Positions 17,405 to 28,300 of a DNA stretch of 64,000 bases are shown here, in pieces (the stretch's first letter is position 1; each line of letters starts with the position of its first letter). Origin of the DNA: Promethearchaeota archaeon (GTDB lineage: Archaea; Asgardarchaeota; Lokiarchaeia; Sigyniarchaeales; SOKP01); NCBI GenBank assembly GCA_011364925.1, contig RDOA01000001.1:91997-155996 (forward strand). The letters are read 5' to 3'. The notes under the pieces are model-generated. The model saw only the letters and a program-made list of their open reading frames with translations. It ran no database searches and was not told the DNA's origin. The position numbers and the translations under genes are program-made.

Positions 17405-19510
17405 GTGAATAACATGTCTGAATGGTTTATTCTTGTTGCATTGATAGCTGGAGTTGTTGCTATTCTTATAGCAGCTTATTTTGCGCGAATTGTTCTAAAA
17501 AAGGATCCTGGAAACGAACGAATGATTGAAGTTTCGGGATACATTGAGAAGGGGGCAAAAACATTTATCAAAGTTCAATATAAGGTATTAGCGGTTTTTG
17601 TGATAGCCTTGGCTTTGATTATTATGTTTTTTATTCAATCACCTAAGGGGTCCATAGTTAATTGGGAACAATCTGTTGCTTATGTCATTGGATCTGTGTG
17701 TTCAATGTTGGCAGGATGGATGGGAATGTATGTAGGCGTTAAAGCAAATACAAGATCGGCTCAAGCGTGCACAAAAGGAGTCAAGGCTGGTTTTGATGTA
17801 GCCTTCTTCGGTGGTGCGTTTATGGGACTAGCTGTTGTAGGCTCCGCTTTAATAGGAATTTCTATAGTTTATTTAATATTTCAAACTCCATTAGTTGTTT
17901 TAGGTTTTAGTTTTGGAGCAAGCAGTATTGCGTTATTCATGAAATGCGGTGGGGGTATTTATACAAAAACTGCCGATGTAGGTGCTGATCTAGTAGGAAA
18001 AGCTGAATATAATCTTCCTGAAGATGATCCGAGAAATCCTGCTACTATTGCCGATAATGTGGGTGATAATGTAGGTGATATAGCTGGTATGGGCTCTGAT
18101 TTATTTGATTCTTATGTGGCATCTATCTTAGCAGCCATGATACTCGCAACATTTTTAGGATTTGTAGATCCCAACAATGAATCAACATTTATCGTATTTC
18201 CCCTTGTGTTATGTGGTGTGGGTTTGATTTCTTCAGTGATAAGTATTTACTTGATAAAGTGGAAAGGATCAGAAGATCCTGGCAAATCTTTGAATTATGG
18301 AACCTATATTGCAACCCTAATCTTTGCTGGATTAGCGGCATTATTTGCATTTCTCATGACATTGGGTGCTACCGGAGATATAATTTTAAAAATCTGGAAA
18401 AATTATGTAGCTACTTTATTCGGACTTGGGAGTGGTATCTTAATAGGTTTCACTAGTGATTATTTTACCAGAGACGATAAAAAACCTACTCATAATATTG
18501 CTGAATCTTCTAAGGAAGGTCATGCTGTTGTAATTCTTTCTGGTTTTGCGTACGGTCTTATAAGCGTTGCTCCTGCGGCAATTGGTATTGTAATTGCTAT
18601 GGTTTTTTCTTACCTCTTAGATGGAATATTTGCTATAGCAATGGCTGCAGTTGGAATGCTTTCAATAGTAGGAACGATAGTATCAAATGATGCTTACGGT
18701 CCAATTGTAGATAACGCTCGAAGTATTGCGGAACAAGGAGATCTAGGAGAAGAAACTATTCGTATCGCTGATAGAATGGATTCGGCTGGAAATACTGCTA
18801 AAGCAATAACTAAAGGTTTTGCGATAGGTGCAGCCAACTTAACTGTAATCGCATTATTGTTTTCCTACAATGAAGACGCAAAACAGAGATTATTCGACTT
18901 AGGTCTCCCTACTATAAACTTAAGTTTATTAAATATCGATGTGTTAATCGGAGCATTCATAGGGGTGATCGTTCCAGCATTGTTTTCTGCGCTGTTAATT
19001 CTTGCTGTTCAACGAAATGCTGCAAAAATGGTTGATGAAATTAGGCGTCAATTTGAGTCTAATCCGAAAATTCTAAAAGGTGAAGAAGCTGCTGATTTTA
19101 CTAAAACCGTTAGTATAGCAACTAAAGGTGCTCTACGTGAATTAATTCTTCCGAGCATCATCTCAATCGCCGTTCCATTAGCTGTAGGATTTCTTTTTGG
19201 TGTAGCAGCATTAGGTGCATTCCTTGCAGCATCAATCTTGTCTGGATTCGTATTTGCTATTTTCATGGCTAATGCCGGAGGCTCTTGGGACAATGCGAAG
19301 AAATGGATAGAGGATGGAAACCTTGGTGGTAAAGGCACTGAAATACATAAAGCTTCCATTACGGGAGATACGGTTGGTGATCCTTTCAAGGATACTGCTG
19401 GCCCAAGTATCAACACACTTCTTGTAGTAATGTCATTGACTGCGACCATCTTCATGCCGCTGTTTGCTGCACTCAGTCCTTTCGGTTTGATTATCTTCCC
19501 AATGCTATAA
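17405..19510 (+). CDS. hppA: Membrane-bound proton/sodium-translocating pyrophosphatase
   Basis: DVGADLVGKAEYNLPEDDPRNPATIADNVGDNVGDIAGMGSDLFDSYVAS, NDAYGPIVDNARSIAE, HKASITGDTVGDPFKDTAGPSINTLLVVMS. Confidence 0.97.
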   Translation: MNNMSEWFILVALIAGVVAILIAAYFARIVLKKDPGNERMIEVSGYIEKGAKTFIKVQYKVLAVFVIALALIIMFFIQSPKGSIVNWEQSVAYVIGSVCSMLAGWMGMYVGVKANTRSAQACTKGVKAGFDVAFFGGAFMGLAVVGSALIGISIVYLIFQTPLVVLGFSFGASSIALFMKCGGGIYTKTADVGADLVGKAEYNLPEDDPRNPATIADNVGDNVGDIAGMGSDLFDSYVASILAAMILATFLGFVDPNNESTFIVFPLVLCGVGLISSVISIYLIKWKGSEDPGKSLNYGTYIATLIFAGLAALFAFLMTLGATGDIILKIWKNYVATLFGLGSGILIGFTSDYFTRDDKKPTHNIAESSKEGHAVVILSGFAYGLISVAPAAIGIVIAMVFSYLLDGIFAIAMAAVGMLSIVGTIVSNDAYGPIVDNARSIAEQGDLGEETIRIADRMDSAGNTAKAITKGFAIGAANLTVIALLFSYNEDAKQRLFDLGLPTINLSLLNIDVLIGAFIGVIVPALFSALLILAVQRNAAKMVDEIRRQFESNPKILKGEEAADFTKTVSIATKGALRELILPSIISIAVPLAVGFLFGVAALGAFLAASILSGFVFAIFMANAGGSWDNAKKWIEDGNLGGKGTEIHKASITGDTVGDPFKDTAGPSINTLLVVMSLTATIFMPLFAALSPFGLIIFPML

Positions 19511-19630
19511 TAAACTATCTTAAATTAAACTTTATTTTTTTAAAATTTAATTTTATTTTTATTCTCTTTTCAATGTTCTTTTAATGAAAATTTCGAATTT
19601 TGTTTTTAGGTTCTAATTTTCAAAAAAAAA

Positions 19631-20449
19631 TTATTGGTCTTCGTTATTATTATCAGATGCTAGTTTTTGGATTCCTTTTACCGAAAAGGCATTTGTAAAA
19701 CCAGCTATGGGCAAATTAGCAGGTACCATAATTATTGTGCTTTTCCCCGTTACTGCTGCTTCATAGAGCAGGTTCATCCATCGTAATTCCATTGCTTTTT
19801 CATTTTTTGTATATTCTTCAGCAGCTTCTACCATTTTAAACGAAGCTTGAGCTTCAGCAGTAGCTAATATTACACGAGCTTGACGTTCTCTTTCAGCTTC
19901 AGCTTGTCGAGCCATCACATCAATTAAATTCTGAGGTAAAACCACGTCTCGAACTTCAACACTCGTAACTTTAATCCCCCATCGTTCGGTCTTAGAATCG
20001 ATGATTTCTTGTAAATGTGCACTTATTTTGTCTCGTTCACTTAATAATTCATTTAGATCTACCTTACCCATAACTTCTCGCAATGTCGATTGAGCTGCCC
20101 AATTTGTTGCTACTAAATATTCTTCAACCTCTAAAAAAGCTTTTTGTGGGTCTACAACTTTATAATACATTATTGCATCCACGCTTACACTAACGTTATC
20201 CTTTGTTAGAGTCTGCTCGCTCCTAAAGGTGTAGGTTAACACTCTGGTTGATAATTTCATCGGTATAGTATAAATTCCCCTTAAGTACCAAATTAAACCC
20301 GGTCCTTTTAATCCCTTATATTTACCAAATTTTAATAATGGCGCTTTTTCCCATTGTTTTATTACTTTAAGACCGCTTATAAACCAGATAAATAGGATAA
20401 AAGCGATGATAGAGATTAGAGTGTAAATAATTGTTTGTTCTAAAGCCAT
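19631..20449 (-). CDS. SPFH/stomatin-like protein (slipin)
   Basis: N-terminal TM then FGKYKGLKGPGLIWYL..., TKDNVSVSVDAIMYYKVVDPQKA, EVRDVVLPQNLIDVMARQAEAERERQARVILATAEAQAS. Confidence 0.93.
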   Translation of the reverse strand: MALEQTIIYTLISIIAFILFIWFISGLKVIKQWEKAPLLKFGKYKGLKGPGLIWYLRGIYTIPMKLSTRVLTYTFRSEQTLTKDNVSVSVDAIMYYKVVDPQKAFLEVEEYLVATNWAAQSTLREVMGKVDLNELLSERDKISAHLQEIIDSKTERWGIKVTSVEVRDVVLPQNLIDVMARQAEAERERQARVILATAEAQASFKMVEAAEEYTKNEKAMELRWMNLLYEAAVTGKSTIIMVPANLPIAGFTNAFSVKGIQKLASDNNNEDQ

Positions 20450-20836
20450 AAAAACACCTCTTTTTTATTATAACAATATTCTTATATCTATGCTATAGAT
20501 AACTAATTCAGTTAAAAAATGTGGTCCTAATAAATCTTAGAGGAAAAATTAAATAAAGCTATGAAAAGTTACATAATTTTCTTTTCTGCGATTAAAAATA
20601 AATTAATGATAAGTATCTAAATACATTAATTCTAATTGATTAGAAAAACCTAATAACCTATATCGATGATATATAAATGAATTTTATGCTTTCCTCCAAG
20701 GAAATCTATTTATCAACTTTTATAATTTTGTCTTAAGACAGCATATATATGTCTATACCTATATTCTTACGAACAACCACAAATATCTAGCTAGAATAAA
20801 ATAAAAATATAAGACTGATTAACCAAGATATATTTA

Positions 20837-21562
20837 ATGAGATCTCAAAGATTGACCTTAGGAATATTAACTATTTTTCTCTGCCTTTATTATTTTACTA
20901 TACCCATTCAAGCACTACAAACCTCCCCAACATTTCGGCTAGGTGATACTTGTTTGCCAATGGACGAAGATGGTTTCATAGAATACGATTTTGAATCATC
21001 TCTTGCTACGACACTTGAAAAAGTAGAGATGAAGATTATTGATATTTATCAATTCGGTATCAGTCCTCCATTATTGGTTGTAAATATTTCTGTGAGTAAA
21101 TTAAATTCCACCAATAATGAATACGAGGCATTACTCGTGGATTCAATAGAATTCGCTAACCAAACCTGTTTACAGTATAATAAAACAGAACAATACTTTC
21201 GGTATCACCAAAGTATGGAGAACCTGTTAATTAATGGATACGGAGGGTTTTTCTTAATGCCTTGCGATCCTGTTGATATTAACCTTGTTAAAGGCTACAT
21301 CGATACTTATACTACATGGTCTGCAGCTATCGAGGAAAACACGATTACGATTGATATTAATAACGATCAGGTCGTCCTCTTATATAGCGATCAAGGAATT
21401 TTAATAAGAGAAGAGGTAATCTCAGCTGGTCAAGTAGTATCCACATTAAGCATTAGCATCCCGAGCGAACCTAGCATTTCATTTGGAGGCTTATTTCCTT
21501 TATTTTTCATAACAGCTCTCATTGGAGCTATATTTATCAAATGGAATACAAGAAATCGATGA
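20837..21562 (+). CDS. Predicted secreted/membrane-anchored protein of unknown function
   Basis: N-terminal signal-like LTLGILTIFLCLYYFTIPIQA, C-terminal TM FGGLFPLFFITALIGAIFI. Confidence 0.6.
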   Translation: MRSQRLTLGILTIFLCLYYFTIPIQALQTSPTFRLGDTCLPMDEDGFIEYDFESSLATTLEKVEMKIIDIYQFGISPPLLVVNISVSKLNSTNNEYEALLVDSIEFANQTCLQYNKTEQYFRYHQSMENLLINGYGGFFLMPCDPVDINLVKGYIDTYTTWSAAIEENTITIDINNDQVVLLYSDQGILIREEVISAGQVVSTLSISIPSEPSISFGGLFPLFFITALIGAIFIKWNTRNR

Positions 21563-21795
21563 GTTATTTGTTTCTAAGCACCAGAGACGATTTTACATTC
21601 ATTTAAGATACAAATATTACACGTAAAATTACTCAGACATAAACCATAATATATAGTCACAAGAAAATTTAGTCAAAAAGGCACATCCACTCCCATTTGG
21701 AAGATAACTCATTTTTTTTTATCATTTTGTTTAAAGAAAACATATAAAAAGACTAGTTTTTACAATCTTATTAAAATACATGAAAGGAACTAACT

Positions 21796-22539
21796 ATGGA
21801 GCCTACTGTTATAGAAGTAACTGGAGGAATATTAAGCCTATGTTATATAACTATAACGCTGATTTTAAGCATTATTTTAATCTATAAGTATTTTAAACTC
21901 CAATATAAAGAAGTTCTTTACGTTGGAATGGCACTCGTGGGTTTGGCGGGACCATGGTTTCCAGAAGGACTAGGCTTTTTATTAATATTAGTAACTGGAG
22001 GAGGATTAAGTGATGTATTTTACTTAAACGGTGTTATAACAATCTTTATCGTTTTTACGGCGTATCTACCTGTAGCACTCTTGTTTTGGTTATCAGCAAT
22101 TATGAAACTTGTAAACTTTGAGAAATCAAAGCTATACTTAAGGATTTCTCTGGTACTTGCTGCTATTTTCGAGATTGTATTTTTCGTGTTCGCAATCGTT
22201 GATTTAAGATTAATTGGCACCTTTATTGATGTGTTCAATTCTAGAGAAAGTACCTTTATATTCGTCTTTTATATGTGTTCTATGATCATTTTATTAATTA
22301 CTGCGATCATGTTTTCGTATGTTTCAATGAAATCGGAAAGTCGCAAAGTTAGATTGAAAGGCAAACTTTTTCTAATAAGTATGATCCTCTTCTTAATAGG
22401 TGGATTTATTGCTACAATCGCAACTGACATCATTCTTCTTATAATCTCGAGGGTCGTTTTAGTGTTCTGTTCAATTACACTCTATTTAGGCCTTTTATTA
22501 CCAAATCAAATACTAAAATTATTGAAAATAACTGAATAA
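21796..22539 (+). CDS. Multipass (about 7 TM) membrane protein of unknown function
   Basis: About seven hydrophobic segments along 247 aa. Confidence 0.6.
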   Translation: MEPTVIEVTGGILSLCYITITLILSIILIYKYFKLQYKEVLYVGMALVGLAGPWFPEGLGFLLILVTGGGLSDVFYLNGVITIFIVFTAYLPVALLFWLSAIMKLVNFEKSKLYLRISLVLAAIFEIVFFVFAIVDLRLIGTFIDVFNSRESTFIFVFYMCSMIILLITAIMFSYVSMKSESRKVRLKGKLFLISMILFLIGGFIATIATDIILLIISRVVLVFCSITLYLGLLLPNQILKLLKITE

Positions 22540-22688
22540 CTTAATCACTTTTTTTATTTTATTACTTAACAGATAAAATCATAAAAAAGCAGTTTTTAAA
22601 GCTGTTATTCTTAGTAATAGTGTTAATAACTTCTAAATTCATAAAAGAAGATGGAAAAATATATAAAACAATAATTTTTAATCTTTCA

Positions 22689-23022
22689 GTGACACATGAG
22701 ATATGGGGCTGACGGTGAACTTGATTCGCTGAGGAACCTCGCCTCACGTTTCCAAACTTGGAGTAGAGAACTACTACGGTGAAAACCGTATTTTAGCAAC
22801 TGAAACGGCACTGCCCTTTTACGCACATTAATGACTTGGATGTAAGCCAGAGAAATTGTAATCGGGAACGGTTGGAACGAGCTAAAACCAGGGTGCAAGG
22901 CCAAATGAAAGCGATGAAGATTTGGAACGAGCTTTAGGTAGGCCGCTTAGTTTGATGCCCCACCTATTTTTTGGCAACGAAAAATAGGACAAAAAGGCGG
23001 GTATATATCTCAGGTGTCATCC
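22689..23022 (+). ncRNA. rnpB: RNase P RNA
   Basis: Conserved blocks ctgaggaacctcgcc (CR I-like), gcaactgaaacggca, gggtgcaaggccaaat (22891-22906, CR IV-like), ggtaggccgct (22937), gacaaaaaggcgggtat. P1 helix: gtgacacatgagatat (22689-22704) pairs with atatctcaggtgtcat (23005-23020), with one mismatch and one G-U. Confidence 0.88.
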
Positions 23023-23028
23023 TTTTTT
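23023..23028 (+). terminator. Oligo-T terminator after RNase P RNA
   Basis: T6 tract directly after the P1 3' arm. Confidence 0.5.
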
Positions 23029-23072
23029 CCAATTGACTAACTACATTGCAAAATTAAATTCAGTAGGAATTG

Positions 23073-23690
23073 TTAAAAATCTCTTGACTTTCCCTTCATA
23101 TCAAAATCTGCGATAACCCCGCTTCTATTCTTAAATTCCCAATTTCTGTCAAAATCGTTGTACTTCCAGAAATGGGTATTACATATCCGTAGATTCTTAA
23201 GGAATATACCGTATGGTGAATTTTCAATCGTTTGCGGATTGATTCCATCAAGTCCAGGGGTATATGACAGTTTCATTTCGCCGTATGGCATTTTGATATG
23301 GAATGTGTTATTCTCTTGCTCTAAACTAATATCCACATATCTAATACCTAAAGTTTTTTTTAAAAGAATACTACCAGGGATATTGTTTATAAAAAAAGGT
23401 TCTATATACCTTCTCTGTTCCTCTGAGGTTTCACTATTAATATAGAGTCCTCCTTCTCCCCCTTTAGTTAAAACATCTGCAGCCTTATTTGAAAACAAAT
23501 CTACTACATTTATTGCTAATACTCCACTGATATCCACTTCACCGATCTTCCCTTCGTTAATTTGGAATAATTGAAATGATTTACAAGGAGTTTCACGGTC
23601 TCTACCGAAATAAAACGAGCAATGACCTTCAGAGGCACACGCTTCATACCATTTACCTTTTGTGCTCCAACTTATTCGTTCTTTTGACAT
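23073..23690 (-). CDS. DUF1326-like protein
   Basis: WSTKGKWYEACASEGHCSFYFGRDRETPCKSFQLFQINEGKIGEVDISG resembles the DUF1326 N-terminal pattern. Confidence 0.6.
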   Translation of the reverse strand: MSKERISWSTKGKWYEACASEGHCSFYFGRDRETPCKSFQLFQINEGKIGEVDISGVLAINVVDLFSNKAADVLTKGGEGGLYINSETSEEQRRYIEPFFINNIPGSILLKKTLGIRYVDISLEQENNTFHIKMPYGEMKLSYTPGLDGINPQTIENSPYGIFLKNLRICNTHFWKYNDFDRNWEFKNRSGVIADFDMKGKSRDF

Positions 23691-23795
23691 AAAATTCCAT
23701 CCCTTATGGATTAGAATACCTTTTAATTATGAATTACTCAATATATTAAATGGATAGGATGGAATTTATATATATGGTTAGAAACAATCAACTTT

Positions 23796-23909
23796 TTATT
23801 CTTCGTCAATTAAACTAAATGTGCCTTCTTCATTACCACATATGGGACATTTTTCAGGAATATCATCATTCTCGAACAAAGATCCACAAGTGTCGCATTT
23901 CCAACTCAT
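23796..23909 (-). CDS. Small rubredoxin-like / zinc-ribbon protein (37 aa)
   Basis: Not in ORF track. Translation MSWKCDTCGSLFENDDIPEKCPICGNEEGTFSLIDEE* with two CxxC motifs. Confidence 0.7.
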   Translation of the reverse strand: MSWKCDTCGSLFENDDIPEKCPICGNEEGTFSLIDEE

Positions 23910-23998
23910 CGACTTTTAATTTCACTGATACAAAGTATGTAAAGTGTTATCGATAAACAACTAAAACAATAATTAAAATATTGTTATTTAAAGTTTAG

Positions 23999-24862
23999 CT
24001 AATGCGTTCCATTACTTTCAATCAGTTTCAGTTCCGTTTCACTCAAGGAAATATCTGCTGCTTTAGCGTTTTCCTCCACATGCTTTATGTGGAATGCTTT
24101 AGGAATAGACATTACATTTTTATGGTTAATTAACCAAGCTATTGCTATTTGTTGAATAGTAGCATTATGTGATTCTGCTATCTTGTTAATTGTTTCTCTT
24201 AATTCTCCTTTCAAAGAAGTATAGCCTCTATGTCCTAATGGACTATAGGCAGTTAAAGTTACTCCCTTTTCCGTATAATATGGTAAGGAATCCACAATGT
24301 GCTCTTGTTTAGTAATATTAGCGTGTAATTGATTTGTGACCAGTTCGGCGTTAAGGTATGTTTGACTCTTTTTGAACTGTTCTACTGAAAAATTGCTTAC
24401 GCCTACGTATCTAGCCTTTCCTTCTTTTATCAAAAAATCCAATATTTTCATTTGTTTTTGCTTAGAGGTTATCGGAGATGGCCAATGGATCAAGTATAAA
24501 TCAAAATTTTTTATACCTAAACGCTTTAAACTTCTATACGCTGCTTTTTTCATAGCATTAAATCCCATATGCATAGGAAATAATTTACTAGTAATAAACA
24601 ACTCATCTCTATCGTATTCAGCTATAACCTCTCCGACAGTTTTTTCCGAAGTTCCAAGTCCATAAAACTCAGCTGTATCTATATGAGTCATCCCAAGTTC
24701 TATTCCTTTTCGTAGAGAGCTTTTCCACGAGTTATAGTATTCTTTATTTTTTCCTTTCTTAATTCCCCAAGTACCTTGACCAAGAATAGGAATTTGTTCT
24801 CCCGTTTTTCCTAAATTAATTTTTCTCATAATTTTAAAAAAATCATCGCAGAATTTAATCAT
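23999..24862 (-). CDS. Aldo/keto reductase
   Basis: GTWGIKKG, HIDTAEFYGLGTSEKTVGEVI, FDLYLIHWPSP, YVGVSNFSVEQF, YSPLGHRG. Confidence 0.93.
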   Translation of the reverse strand: MIKFCDDFFKIMRKINLGKTGEQIPILGQGTWGIKKGKNKEYYNSWKSSLRKGIELGMTHIDTAEFYGLGTSEKTVGEVIAEYDRDELFITSKLFPMHMGFNAMKKAAYRSLKRLGIKNFDLYLIHWPSPITSKQKQMKILDFLIKEGKARYVGVSNFSVEQFKKSQTYLNAELVTNQLHANITKQEHIVDSLPYYTEKGVTLTAYSPLGHRGYTSLKGELRETINKIAESHNATIQQIAIAWLINHKNVMSIPKAFHIKHVEENAKAADISLSETELKLIESNGTH

Positions 24863-25386
24863 CTACATTTATAATTATAATCATTTTTTGAAAAAATTCA
24901 AGATGAGATTAGGAGTTAGAATAACTGTTTTAATGTACTTAGACTAGTAATTATCTGTAATTAATTCTATCTATTTTGCCATACAAGAATTAAGCTTTTA
25001 AATCTAGCACTGGATAAAGACGACATAATTAATTGAGCTTCTTGATTTTCCCTTTTTTCACGGGATAAAACGAGACAGACAAAAAATTATATATATTTTG
25101 TGAAATCATAAAATAATATTATAATAAGGCGTTAATAACCTCCAATAAATTTGGGTTTTGTGCGCTTCGTATAATGTCATAGGGATCATCGTTATCCAAA
25201 TTTAGTAAAAACATAAGTTTGTAATTATATTCAGCAAAGGCGATAATCATTAAAAAGTATAGATATTTTAGGTTTAAAAGTTCATCAATACCGACGAAGA
25301 AGAGACTTGCTCTCACTTTTATCGTAAGTCTTGTTTGTATTGTTATCGTAAGTAGTTTTTTCTCTTATAATAATTCAACAAATATC

Positions 25387-28300
25387 TTGAATAATATGAA
25401 TAACAACAGAAGGATTGAATACAAGTCACCAAATATTTCTGTCCCACCAACTTTCGATCTGGATTATCCTTTAAATTATTCGTTGTATGGGAAACTTGCT
25501 CCGAATTATTCTTTATCAAAAATTAAAACGGGAAATTATACATGGTATGAATTCTTGGATATCAGTACAAATTCAACGCCAGTAGAATTAGAAGGCACTG
25601 TAAATGAAAATTTTATTGGGACGTTTAACCAATCGATGTGGGACTCTTTAAGCAACGGAACTGCTACAATTCGTTTTTATGTTAATAATTCATTGGGTGA
25701 AATAAGCTTTCTAGACGCAATAATTAGAATTGATATTACAGATCCTTCCATCGACAGTATTGATTCACCCTCGCCAGGAACATGGTTTAGCGCTACACCC
25801 CCAAGTTATAGCCTTTCCATCACAGAGAAGAATCTTGACACTATCTGGTACACGCTCGATGAAGGGACGAACAACTACACCGGAGCGACGAGTGGAACGA
25901 TCGATTCTACCGCCTGGACTAACGCGGGTGACGGCGCAGTTACAATTACGTTCTACGTAAACGATTCTGTAGGTAATTGGGCGTCTTCAAGCGTAGGTGT
26001 TAACAAGGACAGTCTTGATCCTATAATCGATAGCATCGATTCTCCCTTGTCAGGAGCGTGGTATAGTAGTGCCCCTCCAAGTTATAGTCTATCCATAACG
26101 GAAGCGAATTTGGATTCTATCTGGTACACGCTAGATGGAGGATCGAACAATTACACCGGAGCGACGAGCGGAACGATCGATTCTACCGCCTGGACTAACG
26201 CGGGTGACGGCTTAGTTACAATTATGTTCTACGTAAACGATTCAGTAGGTAATATTGATTTTGCGAGTGTAGGTATAAACAAAGATACGCTTGACCCTTC
26301 TATCGACAGCATCGATTCGCCATTGTCAGGGGCGTGGTTTAATAGTGCTCCTCCAGATTATAGTCTTTCCATCACCGAGACGAATTTGGATTCTATTTGG
26401 TATACGCTCGATGGAGGGACAAACAACTTCACCGGAGCAACGAGCGGAACGATCGATTCTACCGCTTGGACTAACGCAGGTGACGGCGCAGTTACGATTA
26501 CGTTTTACGTAAACGATTCTTTGGGTAACTGGGATACCGCAAGTGTTATTGTTAACAAGGACACCCTTGATCCTTCTATCGACAGCATCGATTCTCCATC
26601 ATCTGGGGCGTGGTTTGATAATAATCCCCCAAGTTATAGCCTTTCCATCACGGAACCGAATTTGGATTCTATCTGGCACACGCTTGATGGAGGTTCGAAC
26701 AACTACACCGGAGGGGCGAGTGGAACTATCGACTCTACAGCTTGGATTAACGCGGGAGACGGTGCAGTTACGATTACATTTTATGTAAACGATTCCGTGG
26801 GTAATTTAGATAAAGCGAGTGTTATAGTTAACAAAGATACCCTTGATCCTTCCATTGATAGCATCGATTCGCCCATTTCTGGAGCTTGGTTTAGTAGCGT
26901 TCCTCCAAGTTATAGTCTTTCCATCACTGAGGCGAATCTAGACTCGATTTGGTACACGCTTGATGGAGGATCGAACAACTACACCGGAGCGATGAGCGGA
27001 ACGATCGACTCCACAGCATGGACCAACGCGGGTGACGGCGCAGTTACAATTACGTTTTATGTAAACGATTCCGTGGGCAATATCGATTTTGCAAGCGTAG
27101 CAGTTAATAAAGATACGGTCGATCCTTCTATCGACAATATTGATTCACCATTGTCGGGAGCTTGGTTTGCTGGTACTCCCCCTAGTTATACTTTATCCAT
27201 AACAGAGACAAACCTAAACTCGATTTGGTACACGCTCGATGGAGGTGTGAACAACTACACTGGAGCAACGAGCGGAACGATCGACTCCACAGCATGGACC
27301 AACATGGGTGACGGCGCAGTTACAATTACGTTTTACGTAAACGATTCCGCTGGAAATTTAAATTTTGCGAGTGTAATAATCAATAAAGATAGCGTGAATC
27401 CTTCCATTGATAGCATCAATTCTCCATCGTCTGGTGCGTGGTTTAATAATAATCCTCCAAGTTATAGTCTTTCCATCACCGAGACGAATTTAGACTCAAT
27501 TTGGTATACGCTCGATGGAGGTGCGAACAACTACACAGGAGCAACGAGCGGAACGATCTATTCTACCGCTTGGACTAACGTGGGTAACGGGGCAGTTACA
27601 ATTACGTTTTACGTAAACGATTCCGCTGGTAACTGGGCTTCCTCAAGCGTGGTAATTAACAAAGATAGCATAGATCCTTCTATCGACAGTATTGATTCGC
27701 CTTCTTCGGGCGCTTGGTTTGGTAGTAATCCTCCAAGTTATAGTCTTTCCATCACCGAGACGAATCTAGATTCTATTTGGTACACGCTCGATGGAGGTAC
27801 AAACAACTACACCGGAGGTGCGAGTGGAACTATTGATTCTACCGCCTGGACTAACGCGGGTGATGGTCTTGTAACGATTACTTTTTATGTAAACGACTCC
27901 GCAGGCAATATCGATTTTGCGAGCGTAGCAGTTAACAAAGATACCCTTGACCCTTCCATCGATAGCATCGATTCCCCATCACCGGGAGTGTGGTTTAGTG
28001 GTACTCCTCCAAGTTACAGCTTATCTATCACTGAAACGAATTTGGATTCTATTTGGTACACGCTTGATGGAGGTATAAACAACTACACTGGAGGTTCGAG
28101 TGGAATTATTGATTCTACCGCCTGGACTAACGCGGGTGATAGTCTTGTAACGATTATTTTTTATGTAAACGACTCCGCAGGCAATATCGATTTTGCGAGT
28201 GTAGCAGTTAACAAAGATACCCTTGACCCTTCCATCGATAGCATCGATTCCCCCTCGTCTGGAGCTTGGTTTGGTAGTGATCCTCCAAGCTACAGCTTAT

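Noticed and set aside
22562-22904. Minus-strand ORFs 22562-22747 and 22686-22904
   Set aside because: They lie over or next to the RNase P RNA and have no protein-like features.
25119-25316. 65-aa minus-strand ORF
   Set aside because: It overlaps the likely signal-peptide region of the giant surface protein and shows no domain features.
25730-26788. Alternate-frame ORFs (25730-25960, 26291-26512, 26543-26788)
   Set aside because: They are shadow frames of the 276-bp coding repeat and repeat with its period.
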